A stretch of DNA of 64,000 nt from Glossina fuscipes. Taxonomy: Eukaryota; Arthropoda; Insecta; Diptera; Glossinidae. Below, in pieces: positions 36,928 through 48,582 of the stretch. The first letter of the stretch is position 1; every line of letters begins with the position of its first letter. The stretch spans positions 417,023 through 481,022 of the forward strand of contig NW_023998547.1 of NCBI RefSeq assembly GCF_014805625.2. Direction: 5' to 3'. The position numbers were made by a program, and so were the translations under genes. Below the pieces are notes generated by a model, which searched no databases, was not told the origin of the DNA, and was given only the letters and a program-made list of their open reading frames with translations.

Positions 36928-38559
36928 GAAAGAAACAAAGATTAATTGGAGGGTTGTATGCAGACAAATATTTTATGTTGACATAAAACTCATTTATAAG
37001 GTAACATTATGCTTATTAATTATGGCAATTGCAGAACGAGGAAGAAGAAGCAAACTATAAATGGGAATTGATAAACAAATCATGCAAAAGAAATTACATT
37101 AATAATGAACGAACACGTATTTCCCATTTTTATTATTTGCATTTAATAAGAAAGGATAGGAGCAGCATTATTTTTAGCTAACGTTAAATAAGCATAACAC
37201 TTTGGTCCGATGGCAGTGTGGTAGGGTGGTGTTTATGGTGGTTGTGGTGATGGTGGTGGTTTTCATCAAACTGAAACTAGACATTATCTAAATCTTTCCT
37301 AAAAAGCCAGATGGCCTTAATCATCGAATCGTTCTTCTAATTCCTATGTAATCTCTTAAACCATAATTCCGACCAACCCCCATTAAAAGTGTTTACCCTT
37401 CTATCTAAGCTATAAAAATTGTATATATCTTTAATCCAATCCTATTGAAACTTATGTAATACTTCCGAAAGTTTTTGTATAATTTTCGATTCCTGACAGA
37501 TGGAATGAGCGAAGACTCTCACATATGCTCATAATATTGAACAATAACTAATATTATCGGATATCAGGTCATGTTAAATTTCGTATTTAAAAAATGGCTG
37601 TTGAATGCATTTTTTGCTAAGGCAAATGGATCGAAGCGCAACATGTAAAATGGTCAAACAATTGAATTAACTGCAAACGTTGTCCATAGATCCCTAGAAC
37701 AATTATCCATGTAGTAATAGTCAAAAAAAAAAAAAATGTTGGCAATATTTTGGGGAGACAAGGAAAGACAATATTCGAAGAGGTTTTTAACAGAAAGGTT
37801 GAAAGAATGAAGCGTCTTGTAAGCGGATTAGAGCATCCTTTGGCTGACAATTCTTCAGCCAATGCTACTTTAATTGCGTCCATTTCAAATTCTACTATGG
37901 ATATTAAGCTTCACCGATTAATTTGCGTAGAAGAAGATAGTACAAAGCGTTACCTACGTTAGTTACAAAAGGGTCAGTCGAAGAGAGAGAAGAAGAAGAA
38001 AACTGGTAAAAAATATTTCTGTGATGTTGCTCAAAATACGGCTACAAAGGACACCATTTCATCATTTGGTGTTTTATAAATTCTTGTTTTTTGCTGTTGT
38101 TATCGAAGAAAATAAATTCGTCGGGAAAGCAATTAAATGATAATGTTTACTGAAGCTAATTAAAATGATTTTCATTGATTTACCTATAAAGCGAATATAA
38201 TAAAAAAAAAAGAAAATGTATGCATGCGTAGCATAAATGCATATATTATTTAATACATCGATCAATAATTCCCGGAACTAGAAAATAAACGTCGTCTCCT
38301 TAAAACAAAAAAATTAATTTTTATTTTGAAACGGTTTAAAGCGATGGCTCTTCGAGGAGGGTTCCTTAGAAATTCACCCATTTTACAAGGTAATCGAGAA
38401 AAAACCTATTTTGCTTATGGGAAAATCTTAATATCCAGTGTGTAAACAACATACTTAGAAAAACGTCTATAGTTTTCTGTGTATTCTGTGAGAGAATTCA
38501 TTAGGATTTCTTATACAAATCATTTATCATATTAAGGCCACATTTTCAAACTTACTACC

Positions 38560-39082
38560 ATGCTAAGAGCATGTGTTCATTTTGTGAAAACGTTTACGAC
38601 AACACCCAGAAGGAAGTTTTAGAGATCCAATAACGCGCATATATCCATGGTCAGTATCAAACTCTGAGTTGATCTAGGTATGTCTGTCTGTCCGTCTCTA
38701 ACAACGTCTGTGGTACACATATTTTTGATCGCAAAAAGTTAAAAACGGATCGTATTAAATTTAAAGAACTCTAGCACCCAGATCTGTATCGAAAATAGGT
38801 CAAATCCGTCGAAGAAGTTGCCTACAGTACAACATTAGCTGAAAATCGCTTTCAACAGCAAAAACATGGGATTCGTTGACCATTATTTACATATAAACTG
38901 CAGTAAATATAACAATAAAATTTTCGGCCTAGAGACGGTATTAGTCTACCTACGCAAAAAATCGGTCATGTGTCCAAGGACTTTCCACCTTTCACTTTCT
39001 TTTCCTTATTATATAAAAATTATGGTGGAATAGGTATAAAGAGATCAGCCACAGCTTAATACACTTTTTTTTGTCTCTTCTT
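38560..39082 (+). repeat. Dispersed fly repeat, copy 4 (longest)
   Basis: Blocks in order: GTGTTCATTTTGTG, AACGTTTACGACAACACCCA, GAAGGAAGTTTTAGAGATCC, ATGGTCAGTATCAAACTCTG, GTCTGTCTGTCCGTCTC (about 38684-38700), AAAAAATCGGTCATGTG (about 38954), GGTGGAATAGGTATAAAGAG (about 39022), and a tail CCACAGCTTAATACAC plus poly-T. It is about 520 bp and non-coding. The 3' GGTATAA block is roughly the inverted complement of the TATACC start of other copies. Confidence 0.75.
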
Positions 39083-39398
39083 TACTACTAACAAACATAC
39101 TTTCGTATGACGTAATTGTTTTTGCGCTATTTTCATATTGTCTGTCTGTCTGTTACAGTCTATAAGTAATTGATGTAAATTTTTTACAATTATCTTAATT
39201 ACCAACGACAAGCTGGTCACTGATTATCTCTTACAGGTGATAAATGAAAGAAGGAATGACGGTGAAGACGACTATGTTTTTACTTGTAGTTTATTCATAA
39301 TTTCTGACGTCTGAAGACTTTAGTATATGTTTAGCTCTTTCTTCTCTTATATACCCCTCATTATGGAGCATCAAAATTTCCTATGCAATTCATTCATG

Positions 39399-39424
39399 TT
39401 TTTTTTTTTTTTTTTTTTTTTTTT
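39399..39424. repeat. Poly-T tract, 26 nt
   Basis: Uninterrupted T run. Confidence 0.9.
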
Positions 39425-39670
39425 ATATATTACCTCAATCATTAGCGAAATGATCTTACCATGATATTTGCTGATTAAACGTAAAGAGTAAAATTTATTT
39501 ATTGTATACTTTAAATAATCAAAGTTCAAATTGAAAATTAAAGCATTTCCTGCTTAATGCAAAAAAAAAAAAAAAATAAATAAATAAAAAATAAAAAATA
39601 TTTATGCAAATAAAAACCATTTATTTGTTCAAGTAGATTGTCAGATATACATGTGCATATACGCATCGGT

Positions 39671-39695
39671 ACGTATGTATGTATGTATGTATGTA
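39671..39695. repeat. GTAT tetranucleotide microsatellite
   Basis: (GTAT)5 or so, within a larger purine-pyrimidine alternating stretch. Confidence 0.85.
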
Positions 39696-40309
39696 AATGC
39701 GTTTAACATTCATTAAAATAATAAACGCTAAAAAGTTTTTTTTCTTTTTTCCATTCAATAAACAAAGCGAGCGTGTATATGTACCGAAAGTTGTTGTCCT
39801 ATAACCGTTAAATGTAACAGTATTACGCGTATCATGTATGTTTTATACATAAGCATACATGAATATATGCACGTATATATATATGTACGTATATACAAAT
39901 GTATAGATGAGATTACATTTATACATAAATTTTTTTTATTTTTTTTTATTCATTTCTATACTGGAACTTACTTTATTATCATAAACATTTAAATTTCCTT
40001 TTAATAATAGTTGCAGCTTGTAACTATAGTTGTTGTTGTTATTGTTGTTGTTATTGTTTATTTACTCATCATTTGTTTATATATATATATGGACATATGT
40101 ACATATGTATATATAATATGATGAAGCCATATGCGAAAAGAAGAAGTATATTGTTACGCGCTGATTGAATCTGGACGGACATTTATGAATTGCTTAGGGC
40201 TTTTAACCCCTCTAAACTAAGCTGATTATTATTTACTATTTTGTTGTTATTATTGTTGTTTATTATTCATATGTATGCGAATGACGACTACTTTACACTT
40301 TCATTCATA

Positions 40310-40310
40310 G

Positions 40311-40342
<32 letters not shown>

Positions 40343-40343
40343 T
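40310..40343. repeat. TA microsatellite
   Basis: TA run with one TG step, about 100 bp upstream of the 40.4 kb hairpin. Confidence 0.9.
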
Positions 40344-40432
40344 ATGAGTCTGAGTGACATAGCCTTGATCTCCGGAGACATTCCAACTTGCTGTGATTTA
40401 GTTTTTTCTTTTTTACATATATTTTCCTTTAC

Positions 40433-40517
40433 ATGTGCAGGCACATTGAGGCTTACAATTGCATTGCATATCTAATGAGGTTTATATGCAATTGTATGCC
40501 TGACTGTCACTTGTGAT
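40433..40517 (+). other. pre-miRNA-like imperfect hairpin
   Basis: The core stem pairs GGCTTACAATTGCAT (40450-40464) with ATGCAATTGTATGCC (40486-40500) at 14 of 15 positions (one T-T mismatch) across a 21 nt loop. Below the core the arms keep pairing with small mismatches: A449-T501, T447-A503, A445-T505, C444-G506, A443-T507, G440-C510, A439-T511. This gives an imperfect stem of about 28 bp and about 85 nt in total, within the size range of insect pre-miRNAs. I do not recognise the sequence as a known miRNA family. It could equally be the remnant of a short inverted-repeat element. The reverse complement would fold too. Confidence 0.35.
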
Positions 40518-41165
40518 AATGTTTAATAAATTATAAAAATTGAATGCATTTCTATAAACACGAACAAGGGATAAAGGAAAGTTCATTTTTGTCTTTCGCT
40601 TGTAACAAAAAAATAAAATTTTTAATTTTTTAAAATTTTAAATTCTCCAAAAATACCTCACTTAACGGACAGTACAGATAGAGCAAGCTAAGTATAAAAA
40701 TGGGCGTGTCAAGACGGCCATCAAATAGCTTATAATCTGAAATAACTTAAATCCATGTTAGACATTGTTGTGAGTATTAGCGCCAAGGCGGAATCTTTCA
40801 GCCATCAGATAATTGATGATGTTTATAAGTACAACAAGTATTCTATGCCTTTTATAAACTAAGAAATGCACTTCAAATATTTATCTTATTCCCTTGCGAC
40901 TAATTATAGCTATCTTTGCGGTTAAGGCATATTCGTCGATATATTTTAAACATTATTACTTGGCATATAAAAATCATAAACATAAATGTGTTGAGTTGCT
41001 GCTGCTTGGTGTATCCAACATTCGTCCCAAGGCGACTATGTTTGTACAGTCGTTTCTTTTATGTTTTTTTTTTTCTTAAATTGCCTGCAATTTGTTATCA
41101 TTTATTTCGTTTATTATGAATTACATACATAATTTATCTTTTTTAAATAAATGTATATATCCTTC

Positions 41166-41193
<28 letters not shown>
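41166..41193. repeat. Poly-T tract, 28 nt
   Basis: Uninterrupted T run after CCTTC. Confidence 0.9.
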
Positions 41194-41196
<3 letters not shown>

Positions 41197-41559
41197 TGAA
41201 CTTTAAACATTTGCCTTAAATTTTACGTCGTTTTTCCCAGCGTAGATTTACATACGCATATATTGGTATTAAGAGTATGCGATTTCTGATTCGTTCCGTT
41301 TTTATTCGTTTTAGCAAAAACTCGCAAATTCAATTATCTTATGAAAAGTTTTCTTTTGCGTAACTAAAACCAAAAGCAAATCAAAAATCATGCAAATTCT
41401 TAGTTATTGCTCAACATACCTACCTAAAACAATTCAAATTAAAGGGGCACCAAAATGAGTTGACTTGAAATTGAAAAATGAACGGAAAATTGATTTTCAA
41501 TTTGAAACTTGGCATTATGTTGTAAACAGAGGAGAAAAAACGCTAAATACTTTCCTACA

Positions 41560-41790
41560 CTTCTAAAACAAAGTATCTTTGTATGTGGCGAGTGATCGAA
41601 GAAATGGTCCGATCCGAACAATTTTCAATAGCGTTGATATTTGGGCTAAAACATGTCCATGTACCATGTGTAGGTTAAATATAAAATACGAACGGACAGA
41701 TAAATTCAAATCGATTTTGAAAACGGGTTGCATGGATCCACAATATACCGCCTATGCTGCAAGGTAAACCTGTAGTTATAAAATGAATGT
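41560..41790 (+). repeat. Second dispersed-repeat type (fragment)
   Basis: Contains GATCCGAACAATTTTCAATA, GCGTTGATATTTGGG, then ATACGAACGGACAGATAAAT, TCAAATCGATTTTGAAAACG and ATGGATCCACAATATACCGC. A related start (GATCAATTTCCAATAGTTTTGATA) is at 9826-9849. Short GGACAGA blocks are shared with the main family, but the order differs, so it is listed separately. The open frame of about 60 codons over it is not taken as a gene. Confidence 0.4.
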
Positions 41791-42280
41791 CGGTTTCGTA
41801 ACTTTTTAACTAAAAACTAGGCCGAGAAATCAGTGAAATATAAATTTTTTGTCCTGTGTTAAGCAAAGTTTCGCTCTTCAAAACTTCTTATTAAATTTTA
41901 AATGTGTGACATAAAATCTCTGATTAATGAAGTGCCAAGATCTTGACTTTATCAATTCCCTTATTTTTCTCTCTTCTAAATCTGTTGCTAAGCAATGTTG
42001 ATAATATTTGTATATGAGACATTTTTAATTTTCATATTTATCTCTTCATTTTTTGCAAAATTTATAATTTTCATGGAGATTATGTGTCACACGAAAGATC
42101 TGGTAAAATAAGTCTCGAAGAGTTCTGTTTCCCTTACTGGTTTTTTTTTTTTTTTCATAAAATTTTTGTAAACATGTTGCTAAAAGATGGAGAGAATGTT
42201 GCAATGATTGTGTTCTTTAATCCTTTCGCGATGGGCATAGTCGATTGTTGCCATCCGCAGAAGGCAGTCATTTATTAGTT

Positions 42281-42390
42281 TACAGCGACCGTCGCCGGCC
42301 TTCTATGCATGGCAATTACTTATTGCAATGCAGTGCAATGATACATAGCACCATTGGTGGCGACGTAAGGTTCAGTTGCGCCGGCGCGTA
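42281..42390. other. CpG-rich structured patch
   Basis: Unusually GC- and CpG-rich for this window. CGTCGCC (42290-42296) pairs with GGCGACG (42359-42365). Inside, CTATG (42303-42307) pairs with CATAG (42344-42348), and ATTGCA (42322-42327) with TGCAAT (42334-42339), giving a 76 nt foldback with large asymmetric internal loops. A perfect 10 bp palindrome GCGCCGGCGC follows at 42378-42387. It could be a regulatory element or a remnant of foreign DNA. No known family is recognised. Confidence 0.35.
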
Positions 42391-45300
42391 AAGTAGCAAA
42401 GTATGCATGCCATCAGGTATGCCATCGCGAAAAGGCTTAAGCGGATTATTATAAAACCAAAGAAGAAAATAAAAGAGAACCTAATGAAAATAAAACGTAT
42501 TGAACTTGGCGGTCATCGCAACTAGAAGCGATCAATAAATTTTTGATTGTAAATATAAATACAATAAGCCTTTCTCGTATACGGTGTTATATCCATTCAT
42601 TGAAATCGAACACCTTGCACTAGTTTCAAGTACAACGAATATTTCGTTTATATAATTCATGTTTCAAAAATCAGTTCATTTCGTTATACCCTTCAATTTG
42701 AAACAGTTGCATTGCTTTTGTATCTATATATGACGAGTTGTTTTTTTGCTTTGGTAAAAGCCGCCGCATTTATGTGTGCACTTCGATACATGCATATAAT
42801 TTAGATATGGGAGCGTCGTCATATATTATTTTCATGTGTCACCAATTTTATTAGAATTGTTGGAAAAGCGAGAAAAATATAAATTAATTCTATTACAAAA
42901 AACATTGACAGCTAATGACAAAAACAAAGTGCTCAACAAGCGAAGATAAATCATTATATATATTTGTTTGTTTGAATTATCTTTCGGCATTGTTTCTATT
43001 TGTTGTTAGATAATTGAAGCGATTGGTAAAACTTCAAATAGTTTCGTTACTATTGTTATAAACAAAATTCTTGTTAATAAGCTCTGCAATTTAGTTTACT
43101 TACCTCATACAATTATCAATAAAAGCAATTGGGTTTTTTACCGACGTAAACTTTGTGTTAACTTTTAAATCATTGCATAAATAATGGAAAATATTTTTCA
43201 AATTCTTTTCACATTTACCTCTAGAACTGGAAATAATCTGATAATTGATTCATTGCCTTCTCAAGTCATGGAATACGTATAAAGTGTATATACATATGAA
43301 TTCTAGACCTGACTGAGAAGTATGAAATATGCCCGAAAAAGAGAATCGAAAAGTTTTCTAATACATACCAAGGCGACCTGTTAGCTCTATTTAAACAATC
43401 GATTTTTTTCTCTTCAAATGCCTTAAAAATATTTTCTTAAGGAATAAAGAGGGTATGTATAGAGGTCCCATTGAAACCACTCCATATCATTGCTGCATGA
43501 AGCCAACTGTTTGCCTTTCCGTTCTAAAATCAAGCCAAGATTTAGATGGAGCGTGATTTTACTTTGTTTAGTGCAATTAACTAAGTGATAGTTATATCTT
43601 AAATGCTTGCATAGACGGACCTCCTTATAATGCAGTGCCTCGAGCGTACATTCGACTTCGTAATAGTTGATAGAATGATTAATCAGAAATTTCCTTTTGG
43701 ATGGTTATGGAAATTTGGCTTTTTAAAACAGACGTCGTTGCCGTCTTCAAATTATCCAAGACTGAGGTTTTCCTTTAGTTTCTAGTCGCCGTATGGGAAC
43801 TTAAGCAATAGCTTAAGCAAAAATCTCAGTAATATCTTGTCTTACACCTTTCCTACATTAACGCATAATTCCTGCGAATGACATGAGATTTATGTTGTTG
43901 CTTCATTAAACACTCTTGGTGCAAATGGCAGCAATGCTTTCTTCATTGCGAGCACTTTTTGGTCGGCTAAGCTATAGTTTATTATGAAAAGAATCAGTTT
44001 CTTAAAATTTTTTCATTTGACTTTGAATTGTTTACCCAGGTAACTTTTCTTGCATGTACGATATCCATAATGTTCGCTGGTTCACATCTCAAGTGTGGTA
44101 GAATTTTTTTGATCCTAGTTATAATGAGTGCTCAATCGGTTACTTGTCCATTGAGTACACATCGGTTAAGCTGCGGCCACTACCTTCCTGTTTCTTTACG
44201 TCTCAACTCTCTCTTCTTTCTGACAGTCAAACTGCTACGCGAATAGTGTAGTGACGCATCCCCTGAGTGATTGGTCATGTTAAAAAAAAAAGTAGCATTC
44301 AAGAATTATTAACTACAGATATAAAGGATAGGAAGGATAAAGTATTCAGTACTTATTTCTACTAATAAAGGAGGCGCTGATATCTACTTCCGTTGATAGG
44401 CAAAATGAACTGTTAAGATGACTATAAGCTAATTAAAATATGATTTGCTATATGCCCCTGTGGCTTGTACTTTTATAGAAATATATTCCAGTCCTTACCT
44501 ACATATAGCTTTACATTTACTTTGTATTATTCTTTTTTTTACGAAAAATTAATGAGGAAATAATTTATGTTTTTTTCCTTACGGGGATGCTTCCAACCAT
44601 TTCATTAAACTCTTAAAAATTCATCAATTTGAAGAATAGTAGAATTTCGAATAATATCCGGTTATAATGTTAACATAAATAAAAAAGTTAAACATCCCCT
44701 ATGAAATAAGTCTATACCTAGCCACTTAAAAGTATATATACTGTTGTATAACACAATTGTTTAATGAAATGGATTCTCTGAAGAAAGTTACTTTAATTAA
44801 TGTTATTAATATTTATTATTATATATATTAGTATTTAGAAAAAAGTATTAAATAATTTATGTACATTAGAAATGAGTGTTTGCTGCCTCTTGAAATGAAA
44901 ACAATTCGAAACGAAATAGCATATGAGAGAAGAGGTAAATGACCGTAAGTCAAGGAAAGAAATTAAATTTTTTTTTTTTTTTTGTTAAATAAAAATATTT
45001 TTATTTTTATTAAGCAATATGGAAGGGGTATAAAGTATGTTATTAAAAAAAAAAAAATTAAAAAATACGCAATTGAATTTTTTTTTGTTAAGGAAACGAG
45101 AGCAGAATAAAACTATTGCCGTCCGTTTAAATATGTATGTGTAATAATAAATATTTAATGTCTATTTAGAAAACTATAAAGTAGAAAATAGAAACAAAAA
45201 TAATGGAAAAAAGGCAAATGTTTAAACTCATTAAGCAAGCCTAAGGCGATAGAGGCAAGTGCACGCATGCATTTCATTTAGTGTTAATGAACACGTCCAC

Positions 45301-45552
45301 ATATATATATATCCATATGTTAAAAGAAGTTAATCATCATTAATTTTCATTCAACGCCAACATGTATATAGATATCTTGGCAAAATGTTGTAAAATTTTT
45401 TCTATGGAATGGCCATAAAGCATGTTGATGTTGACATCTTTGCAGAAATCTACACAAAAATTACTTAAGTAAATATTGCAGGCAATTTCATTGAATTGAA
45501 TATCTCTTTCCAAGTTGCTTTTATTAGTGCAGCCGATCTCTCTCTTTGTATA

Positions 45553-45569
45553 GGCAGGCAGGCAGGCAG
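45553..45569. repeat. GGCA tetranucleotide repeat
   Basis: Four copies of GGCA. Confidence 0.8.
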
Positions 45570-45956
45570 CACAAGCGCACTGTGAAAGAAAGAAGTTTTC
45601 TTCTATAGAGTTAGTTATTGGTGTGCGTATGAGTGTGTGACGCTGACATTTGGGCAGAATTTAAACGTTTTGCTTTAGAGTAAGCATATGCTTGCTTACA
45701 TAAAATACGGGCAGACTTAAAAATTTTTGCTATTACATCAACTTTTCAAGGCTAAATGCCCGCACCATCCAAATCAATGCAATGATGCTGTAAGCCTGCA
45801 TATATAAGTGTGACACATGGCATGCCATGCATGCTTGTTAATAATAATGACATTGCTTTTCTATTATTGTTGTTGTTGTTGCTGTTGCGATTTGTTGCGT
45901 ATGTCGCTAGTGGTGACGATGATGATGTTGTTCGTGATATAGTGGTAAAAAATGGC

Positions 45957-45975
45957 GTTGATGATGATGATGATA

Positions 45976-46007
<32 letters not shown>

Positions 46008-46008
46008 A
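45957..46008. repeat. GAT trinucleotide microsatellite
   Basis: About 17 copies with one AAT variant. In one frame it gives poly-Asp following a Leu-rich stretch made by TTG repeats; together they mimic a secreted acidic protein but are repeat-derived. Confidence 0.9.
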
Positions 46009-47338
46009 CATATGAATGGATTGTTGCATTAGCAATTGGGTGAATGAATGCTTGGTTAGTTGAGTCTTTATTTGTACGTTTTGTTTACTTTGTTTACTTT
46101 AGAAGGCTCATATGTCATATGCAACATTTCAACAAGTTGAATGAACTCCGTTTAAAACATCGACTGTTCAAAGTTGACAAAATGCAAACTGTGTGTGTTT
46201 ACGCTATTAATGATATGCATACATTTTTACATATTCCAATGTGACGGCATCATAATACACTCATTCCGTTTGTTACAAGCAAAAATGTAAAGCATCTACT
46301 ATAAGAATCGAACACTAGTTGCTTGAGATATGATTTTTGAAAGTTTTCATGGCTTCATTGTTGAAAAACCACCATTACTTTTATGAAGACTGTTATTATT
46401 TCTGAATTATTCAAGAAGGCGCATGCCTCCTACCCAAAAAAAAAAAAAGACAAATCACGGAGCAGTCTTTGTTAAGCTTTGTTTTCAATACTTCCAACCC
46501 TTTGCCGGGTGCAAGACGCTTTGTCCCATGGGTGGCGAAAACTTTAGCCTTTCTTTCAAAAAACGATCAGCTTATAAAAATTTCATGATGCGAATGTAGT
46601 CAAAAAGTTCATACTAACACTAGGCACACTCGCGTCTTATTAGAAGTTGCGAAAACAATTGTATTCGCCGATTCTAATCTCTCTTGAACGAAGCGAGCTA
46701 GTAGCCGAAATAAATTTGTCTTAGTTCGGATGAGACGTCTATTGCTCCCTGATTAGAGAGAGCTTCTTGCTCTTGCAACTTAAGCGCAAAATAAATTTAT
46801 ATGCTGCCCCTTTATTTTCTTTGACAATGACAGTCTAAGAGACGTTGACTTTAGAACCATATTCGGTTTCAAAACAATCGTATTCGTGGTGGAAATATAA
46901 ATCATGGACACAAGGCTCGCTATTCTTTACGTAAGAGATCACATTTCGACTCATTCCAAGAAATATATATTATAGCTTTCTTTTTCTTATCATTATACTC
47001 GCCTTAGGAGCCCCATTAAGTATAAAAAAAAACTCGTTGTAGGCTCAATAAAATATTTTTATGTTTTCATAAACATTCATTGGTCTATTCATCCGCCTTT
47101 GCGATTTGTGATGTCTCGGTGATGTTGTTCGGTATACGATTATTTACAGGTATATAAATCTACCTCTGAATATTGATCGTGTGATAATTACTGTTTGGTT
47201 GATATAAGAGATAATTCACTACATACATTATATCTTGGTTTTATATAGGCATCAGAAAGCAGGATTTTTAGCTTTGAATTATTTTTATGGTACACACAAG
47301 GTGTCAAGTTGTTCGACTTGTGCTGAACATGTTTTTGT

Positions 47339-47365
47339 GAGTGTGTGTGTGTGTGTGTGTGTGTG
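47339..47365. repeat. TG dinucleotide microsatellite
   Basis: (GT)13, uninterrupted. Confidence 0.95.
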
Positions 47366-47669
47366 CAAGTTAATATTTCCATTAGTCTCTTTGACAAGCG
47401 GGGACCGGGGCCTGGGTGTTATTTGAAAATTCCTCAACACTTATATAATTTATTTTGTGAGCATTAGCCAGTAGGCAAATGCCATCGTTACACATCTGGC
47501 ATTTCTGTTCACTTCTCACACACCATCTGACCATATCTTTTCCTTTGTCATTACTCGATTCACAATTGCTTTGATTTTTATATTAACATTATTTGGATAA
47601 GAAGTTCTCGTATTGTTTGCTTAAACGGGCAGGGCAGAAAGCACGAATATAATATAAATTTATGTTATG

Positions 47670-47693
47670 TTATATATATATATATATATATAT
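47670..47693. repeat. TA microsatellite
   Basis: Uninterrupted (TA)12. Confidence 0.9.
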
Positions 47694-48310
47694 GTTTCCG
47701 TATAGAGATACGTATACTATAAATCTGTTTTCGTTTATGTTCGCTTTGTAATTATGATTACTTTAATTAGCTTAAATAAATGTTTTCGTTGAAGCTTCAT
47801 TTATGTGTTGTTCTCTGTTGAATTTCGTGAATAAATATTATAAAAATTATACATTTGTTGCCCTTTTCACAAGCAACGGCAACAATATGAGAGCAGATCA
47901 ACAAGAACATGAAAAGGAATATGTTAAGTTCATTCACTTCCCTTTCATATGTGTGACGTAATTATTTTTGACAACAACTAAATAAATCTGTTTGTTTCAA
48001 TTTCAATCTTTTTTCTTTTATTCCTTTTTTTTTTTTTGTCTTCTAATGAACTGTAAATATTTTCTTCAATTGCTGTTCGCCTATACAACTATATCATCAA
48101 TTTAGTTGTTAGTAAACTTTCTGCAAATATTTAATTTCTAAAAAGATTTGGAAGAAATTTATATATAGCTTGGAGGAAGAGATTAAGCTTTTGCATGTTT
48201 ACTGATTGCTTAAAGGTTCACTTGCAATTTGGTTCTGTACTTTTTTTCTTTTTTTCTCCTTCTTATTTGTTTATACCTAAATTATTATTTGATTTTTTTT
48301 TTCTTTCCTT

Positions 48311-48404
48311 ACTTACATACTTTATACTAGTTTGTAATATTAATTAGTATAGGATTTACTTACACGCTTTATACTAGTTTTTTATATTAATTAGTGCAGG
48401 ATTT
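48311..48404. repeat. 47 bp tandem duplication
   Basis: Unit 1 (48311-48357) and unit 2 (48358-48404) are each exactly 47 bp and differ at about 6 positions. They share TTTATACTAGTTT and ATATTAATTAGT and both end AGGATTT. It is a simple two-copy tandem duplication in AT-rich DNA. Confidence 0.9.
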
Positions 48405-48554
48405 AATTCTAAGAGTCAATTAAATTCGACTGTTAATTTGTCTTTAGTTGAGTTTCATATGTAAGTAAATAAAATAAATGAATATAGGCTTCCATTGCAT
48501 GACGATTAACGATAAATTTGTCAAAGTCGAATTTCTCCTGATAAATTTTTCTTT

Positions 48555-48582
48555 CTCTCTCTTTCTCTCTCTCTCTCTCTCT
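48555..48582. repeat. TC dinucleotide microsatellite
   Basis: Imperfect (TC)n with a TTT interruption. Confidence 0.9.

Larger units (their letters stand above)
34722..38555. other. Non-coding region after the second mariner
   Basis: No gene is supported. The region has a poly-T tract (35036-35059), TC (35366-35390) and TA (36886-36927) microsatellites, and an imperfect duplication of a poly-T + ACTGTCCA block at about 36330-36410. Short frames on both strands at 37617-37962 overlap and look like chance. Confidence 0.6.
39083..42280. other. Non-coding region around the 40.4 kb hairpin
   Basis: No gene is supported. The region is rich in TA, GTAT, TTG and poly-T repeats. It contains the hairpin at 40433-40517 and a dispersed-repeat-like segment at 41560-41790. 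Open frames here are at most about 67 codons and T-rich. Confidence 0.6.

Noticed and set aside
45810..46043. Frame that looks like a Leu-rich signal segment plus an acidic poly-Asp protein
   Set aside because: Both parts come from TTG and GAT microsatellites.
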